Shown here piece by piece: positions 14,865 through 23,391 of a stretch of DNA of 52,502 nt. The position numbers and the translations under genes were made by a program. The first letter of the stretch is position 1. Each line of letters starts with the position of its first letter. This DNA comes from Paraburkholderia madseniana (GTDB lineage Bacteria; Pseudomonadota; Gammaproteobacteria; Burkholderiales; Burkholderiaceae), in the NCBI RefSeq assembly GCF_009690905.1, contig NZ_VOSW01000066.1:1-52502 (forward strand), given 5' to 3'. The notes beneath the pieces are model-generated. The model searched no databases and was not told where the DNA came from. It worked only from the letters and a program-made list of their open reading frames with translations.

Positions 14865-16424
14865 TTACACAGCGCGTCGGGTTGCATAACCGCTCGCTGG
14901 CACGCTTATCGAACCGCTTGCTGCCCCGTTTTCCGACTCGCCACTCGACTCGCCCGTCATCTTCCGCACCAACTCGGCCAATACGCGGACAGCGAGCGCC
15001 AGTTGTTCGGCTGACGTGCTGCCGTAGCCGATCACGAGGCCGTTCGTCTCCTCGCGCTGCTGCAATGCAAAACCCGACAACGCACGAGGATTGAGCCGCC
15101 TGGCAAGCGCGCGTTCGGCGAGGGTCCGATCGGAAATATGCGGCGGCAACCGAAGCGTCAGATGCATGCCGCAATTGCCGCCCAGAATCTGCGACGGCGC
15201 GAAATGCACGGTGAGCGCATCGCGCAGCGCCTGCTGGCGCTCCCGATACAACCGCCGCATGCGGCCCAGATGCCGCCCGAATTCGCCGCTATCGATGAAA
15301 TGCGCCAGCGCCAGTTGCTCCAGACGATGCCCGCCGCGCAGCATCTCCTGCAACGCGACGGCCGTGTGCGCGGCGATCGCGCGCGGCAACACCACGAAGC
15401 CGATGCGCAGCGCCGGAAACATCGTTTTGCTGAATGAGCCGACGTACAGAACCGGCGCGTCCTCGACCAGCCCTTGCATGCTGGCAATCGGCTCGCCGGT
15501 ATGGCGGAATTCGCCGTCGTAGTCGTCTTCGATCAGCCACGCGCCACAGCGGCGCGCCCGCGCGATCAGCTCCAGCCGGCGCGCCACCGACAACACCGCA
15601 CCGGTCGGATACTGATGCGCGGGCGACGTGTAGATCAGCTTGGGAGGATGCGCGCGCCACGCGTCAGGCGGCACTGCGATGCCTTCGGAATCAACCGGCA
15701 TCGGCAGCATGCTCAGATCGCCGAGATTGAAAGCGGCTTTGGCGCCACGATAGCCCGGATCTTCCACCCACGCGATGTCGCCCGGATTGGTGAACAGCCG
15801 CACGCACAGGTTCAGCGCTTCCTGCGCGCCTTCGGTAATGACCACCTGCGAACCCTCGCAGCGCACGCCGCGCGCCATCCGCAAATGCGCGGCAATCGCG
15901 TCGCGCAGCGCCGGCTCGCCAGCCGGGTCGCCGTAGCCGAGCGCGAGCGGCAACGCGCGCTCCATCGAACGTTCGAGCGCGCGCCGCCAGGCGGCCAGTG
16001 GAAAACGGTCCAGCGCGGGCGTGCCGGGTGTCAGCGGCAAGGTGTTGTCGGCATGGGTGCGGGTCGCCGCGAATTGCTCGACCCGCGCCGCGTAGGCGAC
16101 CTCCGGAGCGGCCGGCGGCGTCCGCGTTTCACCGCGTGCCGAAGGGCTGGAGAGCGGACTCACGCGCGTGCCCTTTTTATCGGCCACCACATAGCCGACC
16201 GCGGCCAGATGCTCGTACGCGATCACCACCGTGTTGCGCGACACGCCCATCTCCGCCGCCAGCAAGCGCGACGACGGCAGCAGCGACCCAGCCGGCAAAC
16301 GCCCCGTGAGGATCGCCTGTTGCAAGCGTTCGATCAGTTGCTTTTGCAGCGGCACGGACTTTTCGCCGCTGCCGGCGGTGGTCGCGGCGGCCGGGTTGGC
16401 GAGTGGGCCAATGATTTCGATCAT
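14865..16424 (-). CDS. MocR/PdxR-family transcriptional regulator
   Basis: About 519 residues, with two domains. A GntR-type winged helix lies at residues 25-90 (LIERLQQAILTGRLPAGSLLPSSRLLAAEMGVSRNTVVIAYEHL). It is followed by a fold-type I aminotransferase-like domain, in which SFSKTMFPALRIGFV contains the PLP lysine. Such proteins sense pyridoxal phosphate or amine/amino-acid ligands and often act on a divergent gene; here that is the GNAT gene at 16533. An in-frame TTG at 16442 is an alternative start. The C-terminal tail is Ser/Gly-rich. Two similar direct repeats lie in the shared promoter region. Confidence 0.9.
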   Translation of the reverse strand: MIEIIGPLANPAAATTAGSGEKSVPLQKQLIERLQQAILTGRLPAGSLLPSSRLLAAEMGVSRNTVVIAYEHLAAVGYVVADKKGTRVSPLSSPSARGETRTPPAAPEVAYAARVEQFAATRTHADNTLPLTPGTPALDRFPLAAWRRALERSMERALPLALGYGDPAGEPALRDAIAAHLRMARGVRCEGSQVVITEGAQEALNLCVRLFTNPGDIAWVEDPGYRGAKAAFNLGDLSMLPMPVDSEGIAVPPDAWRAHPPKLIYTSPAHQYPTGAVLSVARRLELIARARRCGAWLIEDDYDGEFRHTGEPIASMQGLVEDAPVLYVGSFSKTMFPALRIGFVVLPRAIAAHTAVALQEMLRGGHRLEQLALAHFIDSGEFGRHLGRMRRLYRERQQALRDALTVHFAPSQILGGNCGMHLTLRLPPHISDRTLAERALARRLNPRALSGFALQQREETNGLVIGYGSTSAEQLALAVRVLAELVRKMTGESSGESENGAASGSISVPASGYATRRAV

Positions 16425-16428
16425 CCTG

Positions 16429-16461
16429 GCTGGACCTATCAAATGCTGTTCTGCTGGATCT
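16429..16461. promoter_or_regulatory. Direct repeat, candidate MocR operator
   Basis: GCTGGACCT (16429-16437) and GCTGGATCT (16453-16461) differ at one base and start 24 bp apart between the divergent regulator and GNAT genes. MocR-type regulators typically bind direct repeats. The first copy overlaps the region around the regulator start codon. Confidence 0.35.
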
Positions 16462-16532
16462 TTTTAACATACCACGTTTGCCGTATCGTTCTCCATAAGC
16501 AACCATCACCCACTATCGACAGGAGAGCAGAC

Positions 16533-17273
16533 ATGGAACCCAGACGTAACGCGTTCGAGCAACCGATTGGCGTCCCCGTGCCGGATTGGAAAGGCGCCCA
16601 GGCGCCCGGCCGCGAGCCGCTGGTGGGCCAATATTGCCGGATCGAACCGGTGGACGTCGAACGCCATGTGGCAGACCTTTACGAGGCCTACAGTTCGGCG
16701 CCCGACGGCCGCGACTGGACCTATCTGGCGGTTGGACCATTCGAAAGCCTTGCCGCGTATCGCGAGCATCTGACGCGCATGGCGGCATCGCCTGATCCGC
16801 TGCACTACGCGGTGATCGATCTGGCTACAGGCAAGGCGGTCGGCACGCTCGCGCTGATGCGCATCGACCGCGCGAACGGCGTGATCGAAGTTGGGCACGT
16901 CACCTATTCGCCGCGCCTGAAACGCACACGCATCGCCACCGAAGCGATGTTCCTGCTGATGAACCATGTGTTCGACGACCTTGGCTATCGCCGCTTCGAA
17001 TGGAAGTGCGATTCGCTCAATGAACCGTCGCGCACAGCGGCGTTGCGCTATGGCTTTACGTTCGAAGGGATCTTCCGGCAGGCGATCGTCTATCGCGAAC
17101 GCAATCGCGATACCGCGTGGTTCTCGATCATCGATAGCGAATGGCCTGCGCTGCGTCCGAGCTATGCACTCTGGCTCGATGCAGGCAATTTCGATGCGCA
17201 GGGTAAGCAGGTTGAGCGGCTGGTGGACCTGATCGCGCGGCAGCGGGCAGCGGCGGGCGAAAGCGGTCAATGA
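16533..17273 (+). CDS. GNAT acetyltransferase, RimJ/RimL-like
   Basis: A 246-residue protein with a RimL-type GNAT domain: YCRIEPVDVERHVADLYEAY, VGTLALMRIDRANGVIEVGHVTYSP, KRTRIATEAMFLLMNHVFDDLGYRR, and FEWKCDSLNEPSRTAALRYGF. AGGAGAGCAGAC lies directly before the ATG. A long open frame extends upstream through the regulator gene, but it is antisense shadow. The gene is divergent from the MocR regulator and is its likely target. The acceptor is unknown. Confidence 0.87.
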   Translation: MEPRRNAFEQPIGVPVPDWKGAQAPGREPLVGQYCRIEPVDVERHVADLYEAYSSAPDGRDWTYLAVGPFESLAAYREHLTRMAASPDPLHYAVIDLATGKAVGTLALMRIDRANGVIEVGHVTYSPRLKRTRIATEAMFLLMNHVFDDLGYRRFEWKCDSLNEPSRTAALRYGFTFEGIFRQAIVYRERNRDTAWFSIIDSEWPALRPSYALWLDAGNFDAQGKQVERLVDLIARQRAAAGESGQ

Positions 17274-17358
17274 GGTAGCCCGTTGCGGGCTGGTTGCGAG
17301 CCGGCCAAGGGGCCGGCATGCGTCGGCTCTGCGATTCCGTAGCTTCGTAGACTGAAGA

Positions 17359-17377
17359 GCCTGACAAGACGTCAGGC
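17359..17377. terminator. Hairpin between convergent GNAT genes
   Basis: GCCTGAC and GTCAGGC form a perfect seven-pair stem with a 5-nt loop in the 122-nt gap between two convergent genes. There is no U-run on either strand, so its role as a terminator is only a guess. Confidence 0.35.
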
Positions 17378-17395
17378 GTCGTGCGGCGCAGCGGC

Positions 17396-17932
17396 TCAGG
17401 CAACGCCTGCCGTTCGCCGCAGCACGATGGTCGGGTTGCCTTTGTACGTCGTGCGAAGCTGCTCACGGTAACCGCACTTGCGCGCGACGTTCAGCGAAGG
17501 CTGGTTTTCCGGCGCGATGATGCAGGCCGTCTCGCCGCCAGGCCAATTCGCATCGGCCCAACCCAGTGCCGCACGCACGGCTTCGGTCGCGTAGCCGCGG
17601 TTGTGGACGGCAGGGTCCAGCGCCCAACCTATTTCCGGTGTGTCCAGCAAGGAAGGCTCGATCTCGCGGTGGTAGTCGGCAAAGCCGACTTCGCCCAGAA
17701 ACCGGCCGCTGTTCTTTTCCCGCACCACCCAATAGCCGTATCCCAGCATCGCCCAATGCCCGGCGTAGCGCAGCAGGCGCGCCCAGACTTCTTCGCGCGT
17801 AAACGGCTTGCCGCCGATGTAGCGGATCACTTCGGGATCGGACCACATCGCATAGCTCTCGAGGAAATCGTCGCGCGCGTGCGGACGCATGATCAGGCGG
17901 TCGGTGGTGAGAAGCGTGGGGCGGTTGGACAT
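17396..17932 (-). CDS. GNAT acetyltransferase, RimJ/RimL-like
   Basis: A 178-residue GNAT protein of the ribosomal-protein-acetyltransferase-like type. It begins TLLTTDRLIMRPHARDDFLESYAMW and shows VHNRGYATEAVRAAL (acetyl-CoA loop) and IIAPENQPSLNVARKCGYR near the C-terminus. The length matches the family. It converges on the preceding GNAT gene; its acceptor cannot be read from sequence. Confidence 0.87.
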   Translation of the reverse strand: MSNRPTLLTTDRLIMRPHARDDFLESYAMWSDPEVIRYIGGKPFTREEVWARLLRYAGHWAMLGYGYWVVREKNSGRFLGEVGFADYHREIEPSLLDTPEIGWALDPAVHNRGYATEAVRAALGWADANWPGGETACIIAPENQPSLNVARKCGYREQLRTTYKGNPTIVLRRTAGVA

Positions 17933-18106
17933 AGGCGGGCGGGTGGTTGGCGTAGACGCTATGAGGTTGAGAAGCGTTGAAGAGTGCCTGGGATGATCGC
18001 AGATTTTTTGCGCGCCAGGTTCGCCGCCAAAAAGCAGGACGCCAAGCGCTATCCAGCCGATCCTGCGAACACCGCCGACCGTCTGGCGAATTCATGAACC
18101 CGCCCC

Positions 18107-18973
18107 TCACGCCATCTCGAGAAACCGCGCCAGACACGGATTGCGATTGGCCGGCGACCACGCCAGCACCTGCTCGATCAGCGGCGCATCGACCAGCGGC
18201 CGGAACACCACGCCCGCGAGCTGCGCTTTGCGCATCGAGGCCGGCACCAGCGCCACCCCCACCCCTTCATCGACGAGACTAAGCACGGTCTGTTGCAACT
18301 GCACTTCGAAGCGGATATCCGGTTCGAAGCCGCCTGAGCGGCAATGCTCGAGAATGGTTGTGCGCAAGCTCGGCGCGACTTCCTCGGACGCCAGCACGAA
18401 TGGCTCGCCCGCCAGTTGCGCGATCTTCAGACGCCGCGCTCGCGCTCGCGGATGGCTGCGCGACAAGGCCACACACAAAGGCTCGCGGAGGATCGTCCGG
18501 GTCACGATGCCCTTGTCGGGCACGTTTGGAAACATGATCGCGGCGTCGATCTGGCCGGTCAGCACCTGCGCAGCCAGATCGTTCGATACGACCTCGCGCA
18601 GGTTCAATGCGACCTCGGGAAACGCGGCGCCGAACGCGCGCGCATAGCCGGGTACGACGTTGTACGCGGCGCACATCGTGAAGCCGATGGCGAGCTTGCC
18701 GGCGTCGCCATGCGCCGCCGCCTGGGCATTGCTGACGGCTTGTTCCACCGACGCAAGGATCGCCTTCGCATCGGCGTAAAAGCGCTCGCCCGCCGCGGTC
18801 AGCGTGACACTGCGCGGACTGCGTTCGAGCAGCGTCACACCCAGGTTCGCCTCCAGTGCCGCCAGTTGGCGGCTTAACGGCGGCTGCGACAGATTCAGTC
18901 GCGCCGCCGCGCGGCCGAAATGGCGCGTCTCGGCGAGTGTCACGAAGTAGCGTAGCGGCTTGATATCGATCAC
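18107..18973 (-). CDS. LysR-family transcriptional regulator
   Basis: A 288-residue regulator. The N-terminal winged helix-turn-helix is clear (LRYFVTLAETRHFGRAAARLNLSQPPLSRQLAALEANLGVTLLER). It is followed by a LysR substrate-binding domain (GKLAIGFTMCAAYNVVPGYAR onward). The GTG at 18973, preceded by GAGGAC, fits the family start; the open frame to 19045 adds non-conserved residues. It is divergent from an AEC transporter gene, the usual target arrangement for this family. Confidence 0.9.
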   Translation of the reverse strand: MIDIKPLRYFVTLAETRHFGRAAARLNLSQPPLSRQLAALEANLGVTLLERSPRSVTLTAAGERFYADAKAILASVEQAVSNAQAAAHGDAGKLAIGFTMCAAYNVVPGYARAFGAAFPEVALNLREVVSNDLAAQVLTGQIDAAIMFPNVPDKGIVTRTILREPLCVALSRSHPRARARRLKIAQLAGEPFVLASEEVAPSLRTTILEHCRSGGFEPDIRFEVQLQQTVLSLVDEGVGVALVPASMRKAQLAGVVFRPLVDAPLIEQVLAWSPANRNPCLARFLEMA

Positions 18974-19035
18974 AACGTCCTCAAGCTGAATGACGATGCA
19001 GAAAAGGTATTGTTGGTGGCAGAAAACAGTATTGG

Positions 19036-19046
19036 ATTGTATCAAT
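19036..19046. promoter_or_regulatory. Candidate LysR operator
   Basis: ATTGTATCAAT is an 11-bp inverted repeat (ATTG-TAT-CAAT) in the intergenic region. It lies about 55 nt before the transporter gene and about 63 nt before the regulator gene, within the usual position of a LysR recognition site. A related half-site, GTATTG, occurs twice nearby. Confidence 0.4.
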
Positions 19047-19100
19047 GCAAGCCACTACGCTGGCGCATCGCTCCCTGCACCCACGCTTTCTTTCTAATCG

Positions 19101-20045
19101 ATGTTAGCTACTCTTGAGATTCTGCTTCCTGTGTTCGGCCTGATTTTCGCGGGCTTTGCATGCCGCCGACGCGGCGTGCTCGGACCGAACTCCGCGTCCG
19201 AACTGAACCGCTTCGTCGTCTGGCTGGCGCTGCCGGCGCTGCTGTTCGACACGATGGCGCATGCCACGTGGCAACAGCTTTATCAGCCGGCCTTCGTCGC
19301 GGCGTTTTCGATCGGGTGCATCGGCGCGTTTCTACCGATTCTCGCCATGCGTATGATCGGCGGCCGGCATCTGGCCGACGCAAGCGTCGATGCGATTGCA
19401 GCGTCGTATCCGAACACTGGCTACATCGGCTTCCCGCTCGGCATGATCGCGTTCGGCTCAGCCAGCCTGACACCGACCACGATCGCCACGATCCTCGTCG
19501 CGTGCGTGCTTTTTGCGCTTGCCATCGTGCTGATCGAAGTCGGCTTGCAGACCGAACGCACGCCGCACAAGCTGGGGTTGAAGGTGTTGGGGTCGCTGGC
19601 GCGTAATCCGTTGATCGTGTCGCCGATTGCGGGTGTGCTGCTCGCGAGCACCCACGTCGCCTTGCCGCAAAGCGCGGAGACGTTTCTGAAGCTGTTGAGC
19701 GGCGCCGCCAGTCCGTGCGCGTTGGTCAGCCTTGGCCTGTTCCTCGCGGAAAAGCGCCCGTCAGAGGCGGGTGCGGGCGGCATCTCGCTGCTGCTGACCG
19801 GTGTCAAGCTGCTGGGGCAGCCGGCGCTGACCTGGTGGCTCGCGGCGCGCGTGTTCGGGCTCTCAGCCACACTGGTCGAGATGGCCGTCGTGCTGGCCGC
19901 GCTGCCCACCGGCACCGGCCCATTCATGCTGGCCGAGTTCTATCGACGCGAAGCGCGCATCACGTCGCGCACGATTTTGCTGTCGACGGTGGGGTCGGTG
20001 GTGACCTTGTCGTTGCTGCTGCTGGTGATGGGGCATCGCACGTAA
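19101..20045 (+). CDS. AEC-family transporter (auxin efflux carrier type)
   Basis: A 314-residue inner-membrane permease with about ten hydrophobic segments in two halves: residues 5-22 (LEILLPVFGLIFAGFACR) and repeated segments through VTLSLLLLVMG at the end. The NTGYIGFPLG motif near residue 105 is characteristic of AEC proteins. These carriers export or import organic acids such as malate or malonate; the substrate here is unknown. It is divergent from a LysR gene, which probably regulates it. Confidence 0.88.
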   Translation: MLATLEILLPVFGLIFAGFACRRRGVLGPNSASELNRFVVWLALPALLFDTMAHATWQQLYQPAFVAAFSIGCIGAFLPILAMRMIGGRHLADASVDAIAASYPNTGYIGFPLGMIAFGSASLTPTTIATILVACVLFALAIVLIEVGLQTERTPHKLGLKVLGSLARNPLIVSPIAGVLLASTHVALPQSAETFLKLLSGAASPCALVSLGLFLAEKRPSEAGAGGISLLLTGVKLLGQPALTWWLAARVFGLSATLVEMAVVLAALPTGTGPFMLAEFYRREARITSRTILLSTVGSVVTLSLLLLVMGHRT

Positions 20046-20154
20046 GCGGAACCAGAGAATATCCGCCGCTCCACGCCTCGCGCTATGCTTCGCACACGGA
20101 CCACCAAGGTCCGCGCCCCCCATCCGCAAAGAGCAAACAGCGAACCGAACCGCC

Positions 20155-20994
20155 GTGCCCAAAGCCCGCCCACCTGAACTTCACGACGACGCCGACGCCC
20201 GCTCCCTCGCGCGACGCTATCCGCGTGGGCTGCGCATCGACCCGCATTCGCACACGTGGGCACAGGTGCTCTATGCAGTGTCGGGCGTGATGTGGGTGGA
20301 AGTCGGACGCGAAGCGCTGGTAGTGCCGCCGCAGCGCGCGGTCTGGTTGCCGGCCGGCACGGTGCACTCCATCCACATGATGAGCGAGGTGGAGATGCGC
20401 AATCTCTACCTCCACGAGCGCAACGTCGGCCATCTGAGCCGGCGCAGCGACGTGTTCGAGATCAACGGCCTGCTGCGCGAACTCATCACGTCGATTGCGG
20501 AGCACGAGAACTCGCTCGCTCGCGACGAGACCTATCTTGAAGCGGCGTACCGTCTCGCGATGCTGGAGCTGGGGCACGCGCCGCGCTCGTCGCTGCGCAT
20601 CGCGCTGCCCGATGCTTCGGACCGGCGGCTCGATGCGTTGTGCCGCGCGGTGATCGACAACCCCTCGATCGCGATCAGCTTCGAACAGCATGCGACCTCG
20701 GTCGGCGCAAGCGTGCGCACGCTGGCGCGCCTCTTCACGCGTGAGTTGGGAGTGGGGTTTGCCGAATGGCGGCGTCAGGTGCAGTTGGCAGTGGCCGTGT
20801 CAGGTCTCGCCGAAGGACGCCCGGTCAGCAGCATTGCGCGCTCGCTGGGCTTCCAGCCGAGCAGCTTCAGCGACATGTTCCGCCGCGAGTTAGGCTCGCC
20901 GCCAACCGGCTTCGATCCGAGCGGTACGCTCAGCGAGGCGGCTTCTGAAGCTTCGCCGGAGCAGGCGCGAGACAAGCTGTCCACTGACGGGTAA
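20155..20994 (+). CDS. AraC-family regulator with cupin sensor domain
   Basis: A 279-residue protein. Residues 25-95 form a cupin-like sensor (DPHSHTWAQVLYAVSGVMWVEVGREALVVPPQRAVWLPAGTVHSI). The C-terminal ~100 residues carry the two helix-turn-helix motifs (VGASVRTLARLFTRELGVGFAEWRRQVQLAVAV and VSSIARSLGFQPSSFSDMFRRELG). The start is GTG. The ligand and target are unknown; the zinc-type oxidoreductase gene downstream is a possible target. Confidence 0.88.
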   Translation: MPKARPPELHDDADARSLARRYPRGLRIDPHSHTWAQVLYAVSGVMWVEVGREALVVPPQRAVWLPAGTVHSIHMMSEVEMRNLYLHERNVGHLSRRSDVFEINGLLRELITSIAEHENSLARDETYLEAAYRLAMLELGHAPRSSLRIALPDASDRRLDALCRAVIDNPSIAISFEQHATSVGASVRTLARLFTRELGVGFAEWRRQVQLAVAVSGLAEGRPVSSIARSLGFQPSSFSDMFRRELGSPPTGFDPSGTLSEAASEASPEQARDKLSTDG

Positions 20995-21266
20995 GCCATA
21001 CGCGCTGACGGTAGCAAGATTCGCCCTTGCAGCTAAGCCAGCGCTCGCTGGCGGCTTAACGAATCGTGCTAACAGCCGCGCCCTCAACCGTCGGCCAAGC
21101 CGTTTGCGCTGCCGGCCTAACGACGCCCACCGAGGCCAGTAAGCCGCCGCACAGCACGCCTTGTCAGAAATTCGAAAGTCTTTGTCTCAACGCCTCCGTA
21201 CCGGCCACTTAGACTACGCTCATCGGCTGCACGACGCAGCGCAAGACCCAACAGGAGTGACACGCA

Positions 21267-22232
21267 ATGAAAGCGATTCAGTTCAAGACTTTTGGCAACG
21301 CCGAGGTGCTCGACTACGTCGATCTGCCGACGCCCCAAGCCGACGCGGACAGTGCCGTCGTGCAGGTCAAGGCGGCCTCGGTGAATCCAAGCGACGTCAA
21401 GAACGTGTCCGGCCATTTCGAACACACCGTCCTGCCGCGCACGCCCGGCCGCGACTTCAGCGGCGTCGTGACAGCCGGCCCCGCCGAATGGCTCGGCGCA
21501 GAAGTCTGGGGCACCGGCGGCGATATCGGCTTCACACGCGACGGCACGCACGCCGAGTTCATCAAGATTCCGCTCGCCGCCCTGTCGCGCAAGCCCACCA
21601 CACTCAGCCACACGGAGGCCGCCGCGATCGGCGTGAACTTCGTGGTCGCGTGGCTCGGCACGGTCGAGTACGCAAACCTGCAAGCGGGCGAGACGATTGC
21701 CGTGATCGGTGCGGGCGGCGGCGTCGGCGGTGCAGTGGTGCAGATCGCGAAAGCGCGGGGCGCGCGCGTGATCGCGGTCGACCGTCATCCGCTTTCCGCC
21801 GACACGCCCGCAGGCCGACTAATCGACGACTACGTTCCGTTCGATGAAAACGCAGCCGCGGCTGTCAGAGCCCTGACCGGCGGCGCCGGCGCGGACGTGG
21901 TGTACGACACGGTCGGCGGCGTCGCCTTCGAGACCACACTGAGTCTCGTCAAGCGCCGCGGCCGGGTGCTGGAAATCAGCGCCACGGGCAAACGCCGCGT
22001 GGAATTCGACCTGATCGATTTCTATCACAACGAAACGCAACTGCTCGGCGTGGACAGCGCCAAGCTGGTCGTCGCCGAATCGGCGCCGTTGATGACGGCG
22101 CTGGTGGAAGGCTTCGAAAGCGGCAAGCTTCAAGGGCCGGCCATCGCGCAGGAATTCCCGCTCGAACGGGCACGCGAGGCCTACGAGGCGGTGGCCGCCG
22201 GCACGCGCGGCCGCGTCGTCATCACGATGTAA
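21267..22232 (+). CDS. Zinc-independent quinone oxidoreductase-like alcohol dehydrogenase (MDR family)
   Basis: A 321-residue medium-chain dehydrogenase/reductase. It shows the GroES-like N-terminal domain (VQVKAASVNPSDVKNVSG, PGRDFSGVV), the NADPH-binding GAGGGVGGAVVQIAKARGARVIAVDR, and the dimer-region sequence GGAGADVVYDTVGG. The structural zinc cysteines are absent, so it belongs to the quinone-reductase-like branch. AGGAG precedes the ATG by about 8 nt. Substrate unknown. Confidence 0.88.
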   Translation: MKAIQFKTFGNAEVLDYVDLPTPQADADSAVVQVKAASVNPSDVKNVSGHFEHTVLPRTPGRDFSGVVTAGPAEWLGAEVWGTGGDIGFTRDGTHAEFIKIPLAALSRKPTTLSHTEAAAIGVNFVVAWLGTVEYANLQAGETIAVIGAGGGVGGAVVQIAKARGARVIAVDRHPLSADTPAGRLIDDYVPFDENAAAAVRALTGGAGADVVYDTVGGVAFETTLSLVKRRGRVLEISATGKRRVEFDLIDFYHNETQLLGVDSAKLVVAESAPLMTALVEGFESGKLQGPAIAQEFPLERAREAYEAVAAGTRGRVVITM

Positions 22233-22287
22233 TTGCCGAAACGACCGGCGGGCGTGGCTGCCCGCATTTCAGATGGGTATGAACAAC

Positions 22288-22464
22288 ATGAAAGCGTATT
22301 TGATCTCGCTCGTGGCCGGCGTCGTGGTCGGTTTGATCTACAGCGTAATGCAGGTGAAATCGCCCGCGCCGCCGACCATCGCCCTGGTCGGGTTGCTCGG
22401 CATGCTGGCCGGCGAGCATATGATCCCGTTCGTGCGGACGTGGCTGGCCGTCGGTATTCACTGA
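22288..22464 (+). CDS. XapX-domain small membrane protein (DUF1427)
   Basis: A 58-residue membrane protein with two predicted transmembrane segments (YLISLVAGVVVGLIYSVM and PTIALVGLLGMLAGEHMI). The conserved KSPAPPTIALVGLLG of XapX proteins is present. ATGs at 22273 and 22279 are alternative starts adding two to five residues. Function is unknown in the family. Confidence 0.8.
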   Translation: MKAYLISLVAGVVVGLIYSVMQVKSPAPPTIALVGLLGMLAGEHMIPFVRTWLAVGIH

Positions 22465-22648
22465 CGTCTTCCCATTAACGTCTGTCATCGACATCGCTTC
22501 GCGCCGATAGCTTTTCCATCACCGGGCGCCACACGCTAAGATGGAGCCCGCCGGGCCGGAGAGCCGCGCTTGCAGCATCGCCCGCGCATGTACCATCGCC
22601 ATGCGCGCTGCCCGGAGATCACAAGAAAAGCTTCACTCGGAGAGTCAG

Positions 22649-23227
22649 ATGTCTGAAGAATATGAAGTGCATGGTCCGCACGACCATGCGGTTGAACACG
22701 CCGGCCACCATGACTCGGATCCCTTTGCGAGCCGCATGGCCGTGATGACGGCGATCCTCGCGACGATCGGCGCACTGTGCGCCTACCAGAGCGGCAACAG
22801 CGAAAACCTGGCGCTGTACTACAAGAACGAAGCCGCCATTAAAAAGACCGAAGCGGCGAATCAATGGAACTACTACCAGGCCAAGGGCGAGAAAGAGAAT
22901 CTCGCTGAACTCGGTGCGGCGCTGTCGCTCGGCAATACCGACGCGCACGCGAAGTTCGCCGCCGACGTCGACAAGTACAAGCAGCAGAAAGAGCCGATCC
23001 GCGCGAAGGCTGAAGCGATCGAAAAGGAAGTCGTAGACAACGACGCTAAAAGCGAAGCGCTGCTGCATGGCCATCATCGCTGGGCGCAAGCGACGACCTT
23101 GATTCAGGTGGCCATCGCCCTCTGCGCGATCACGTTGCTGACTCGCAAGAAATGGCTGCGCAATCTGTCGTTTGGGATTGCGGCTGCGGGTGTGATCACT
23201 GCCGCTGTGGCGTTCTTTTCGGCGTGA
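22649..23227 (+). CDS. DUF4337-family membrane protein
   Basis: A 192-residue protein with one transmembrane segment after a His-rich N-terminus (residues 25-50, RMAVMTAILATIGALCAYQSG). A long charged, coiled-coil-like middle follows (KNEAAIKKTEAANQWNYYQAKGEKENLAEL), then two C-terminal hydrophobic segments. This matches DUF4337. GGAGAG precedes the ATG at 22649; the open frame starting at 22541 is not supported. Function unknown. Confidence 0.82.
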   Translation: MSEEYEVHGPHDHAVEHAGHHDSDPFASRMAVMTAILATIGALCAYQSGNSENLALYYKNEAAIKKTEAANQWNYYQAKGEKENLAELGAALSLGNTDAHAKFAADVDKYKQQKEPIRAKAEAIEKEVVDNDAKSEALLHGHHRWAQATTLIQVAIALCAITLLTRKKWLRNLSFGIAAAGVITAAVAFFSA

Positions 23228-23231
23228 TTAC

Positions 23232-23375
23232 GCGAACGGCGTGGTGATCCCCGGCCCGAACTTCGTCGCGGTTGCGGACACTGCAGCCCCGCAGTACCGG
23301 CGCTGCAAGGCGTGGATCGATCGCGTGTGCGGCGGCCTGATCGTCGCGTTGGGTGTGCGTCAGTTGATCCGGTAA
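23232..23375 (+). pseudogene. Internally deleted LysE-family exporter remnant
   Basis: A 47-codon frame begins directly after the DUF4337 gene and has no start codon. Its first part (ANGVVIPGPNFVAVA) matches the N-terminal PGPN motif of LysE/RhtB exporters. Its second part (YRRCKAWIDRVCGGLIVALGVRQLIR) matches their C-terminus. The intervening ~130 residues that make the membrane helices are missing, so this is the scar of an internal deletion. Confidence 0.7.
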
Positions 23376-23391
23376 GTTACTTACGTACGGT

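Noticed and set aside
15474..17273. 599-codon plus frame covering the MocR gene and the GNAT gene
   Set aside because: The first two thirds are antisense to the MocR regulator; only the part from 16533, with AGGAGAG before its ATG, is real.
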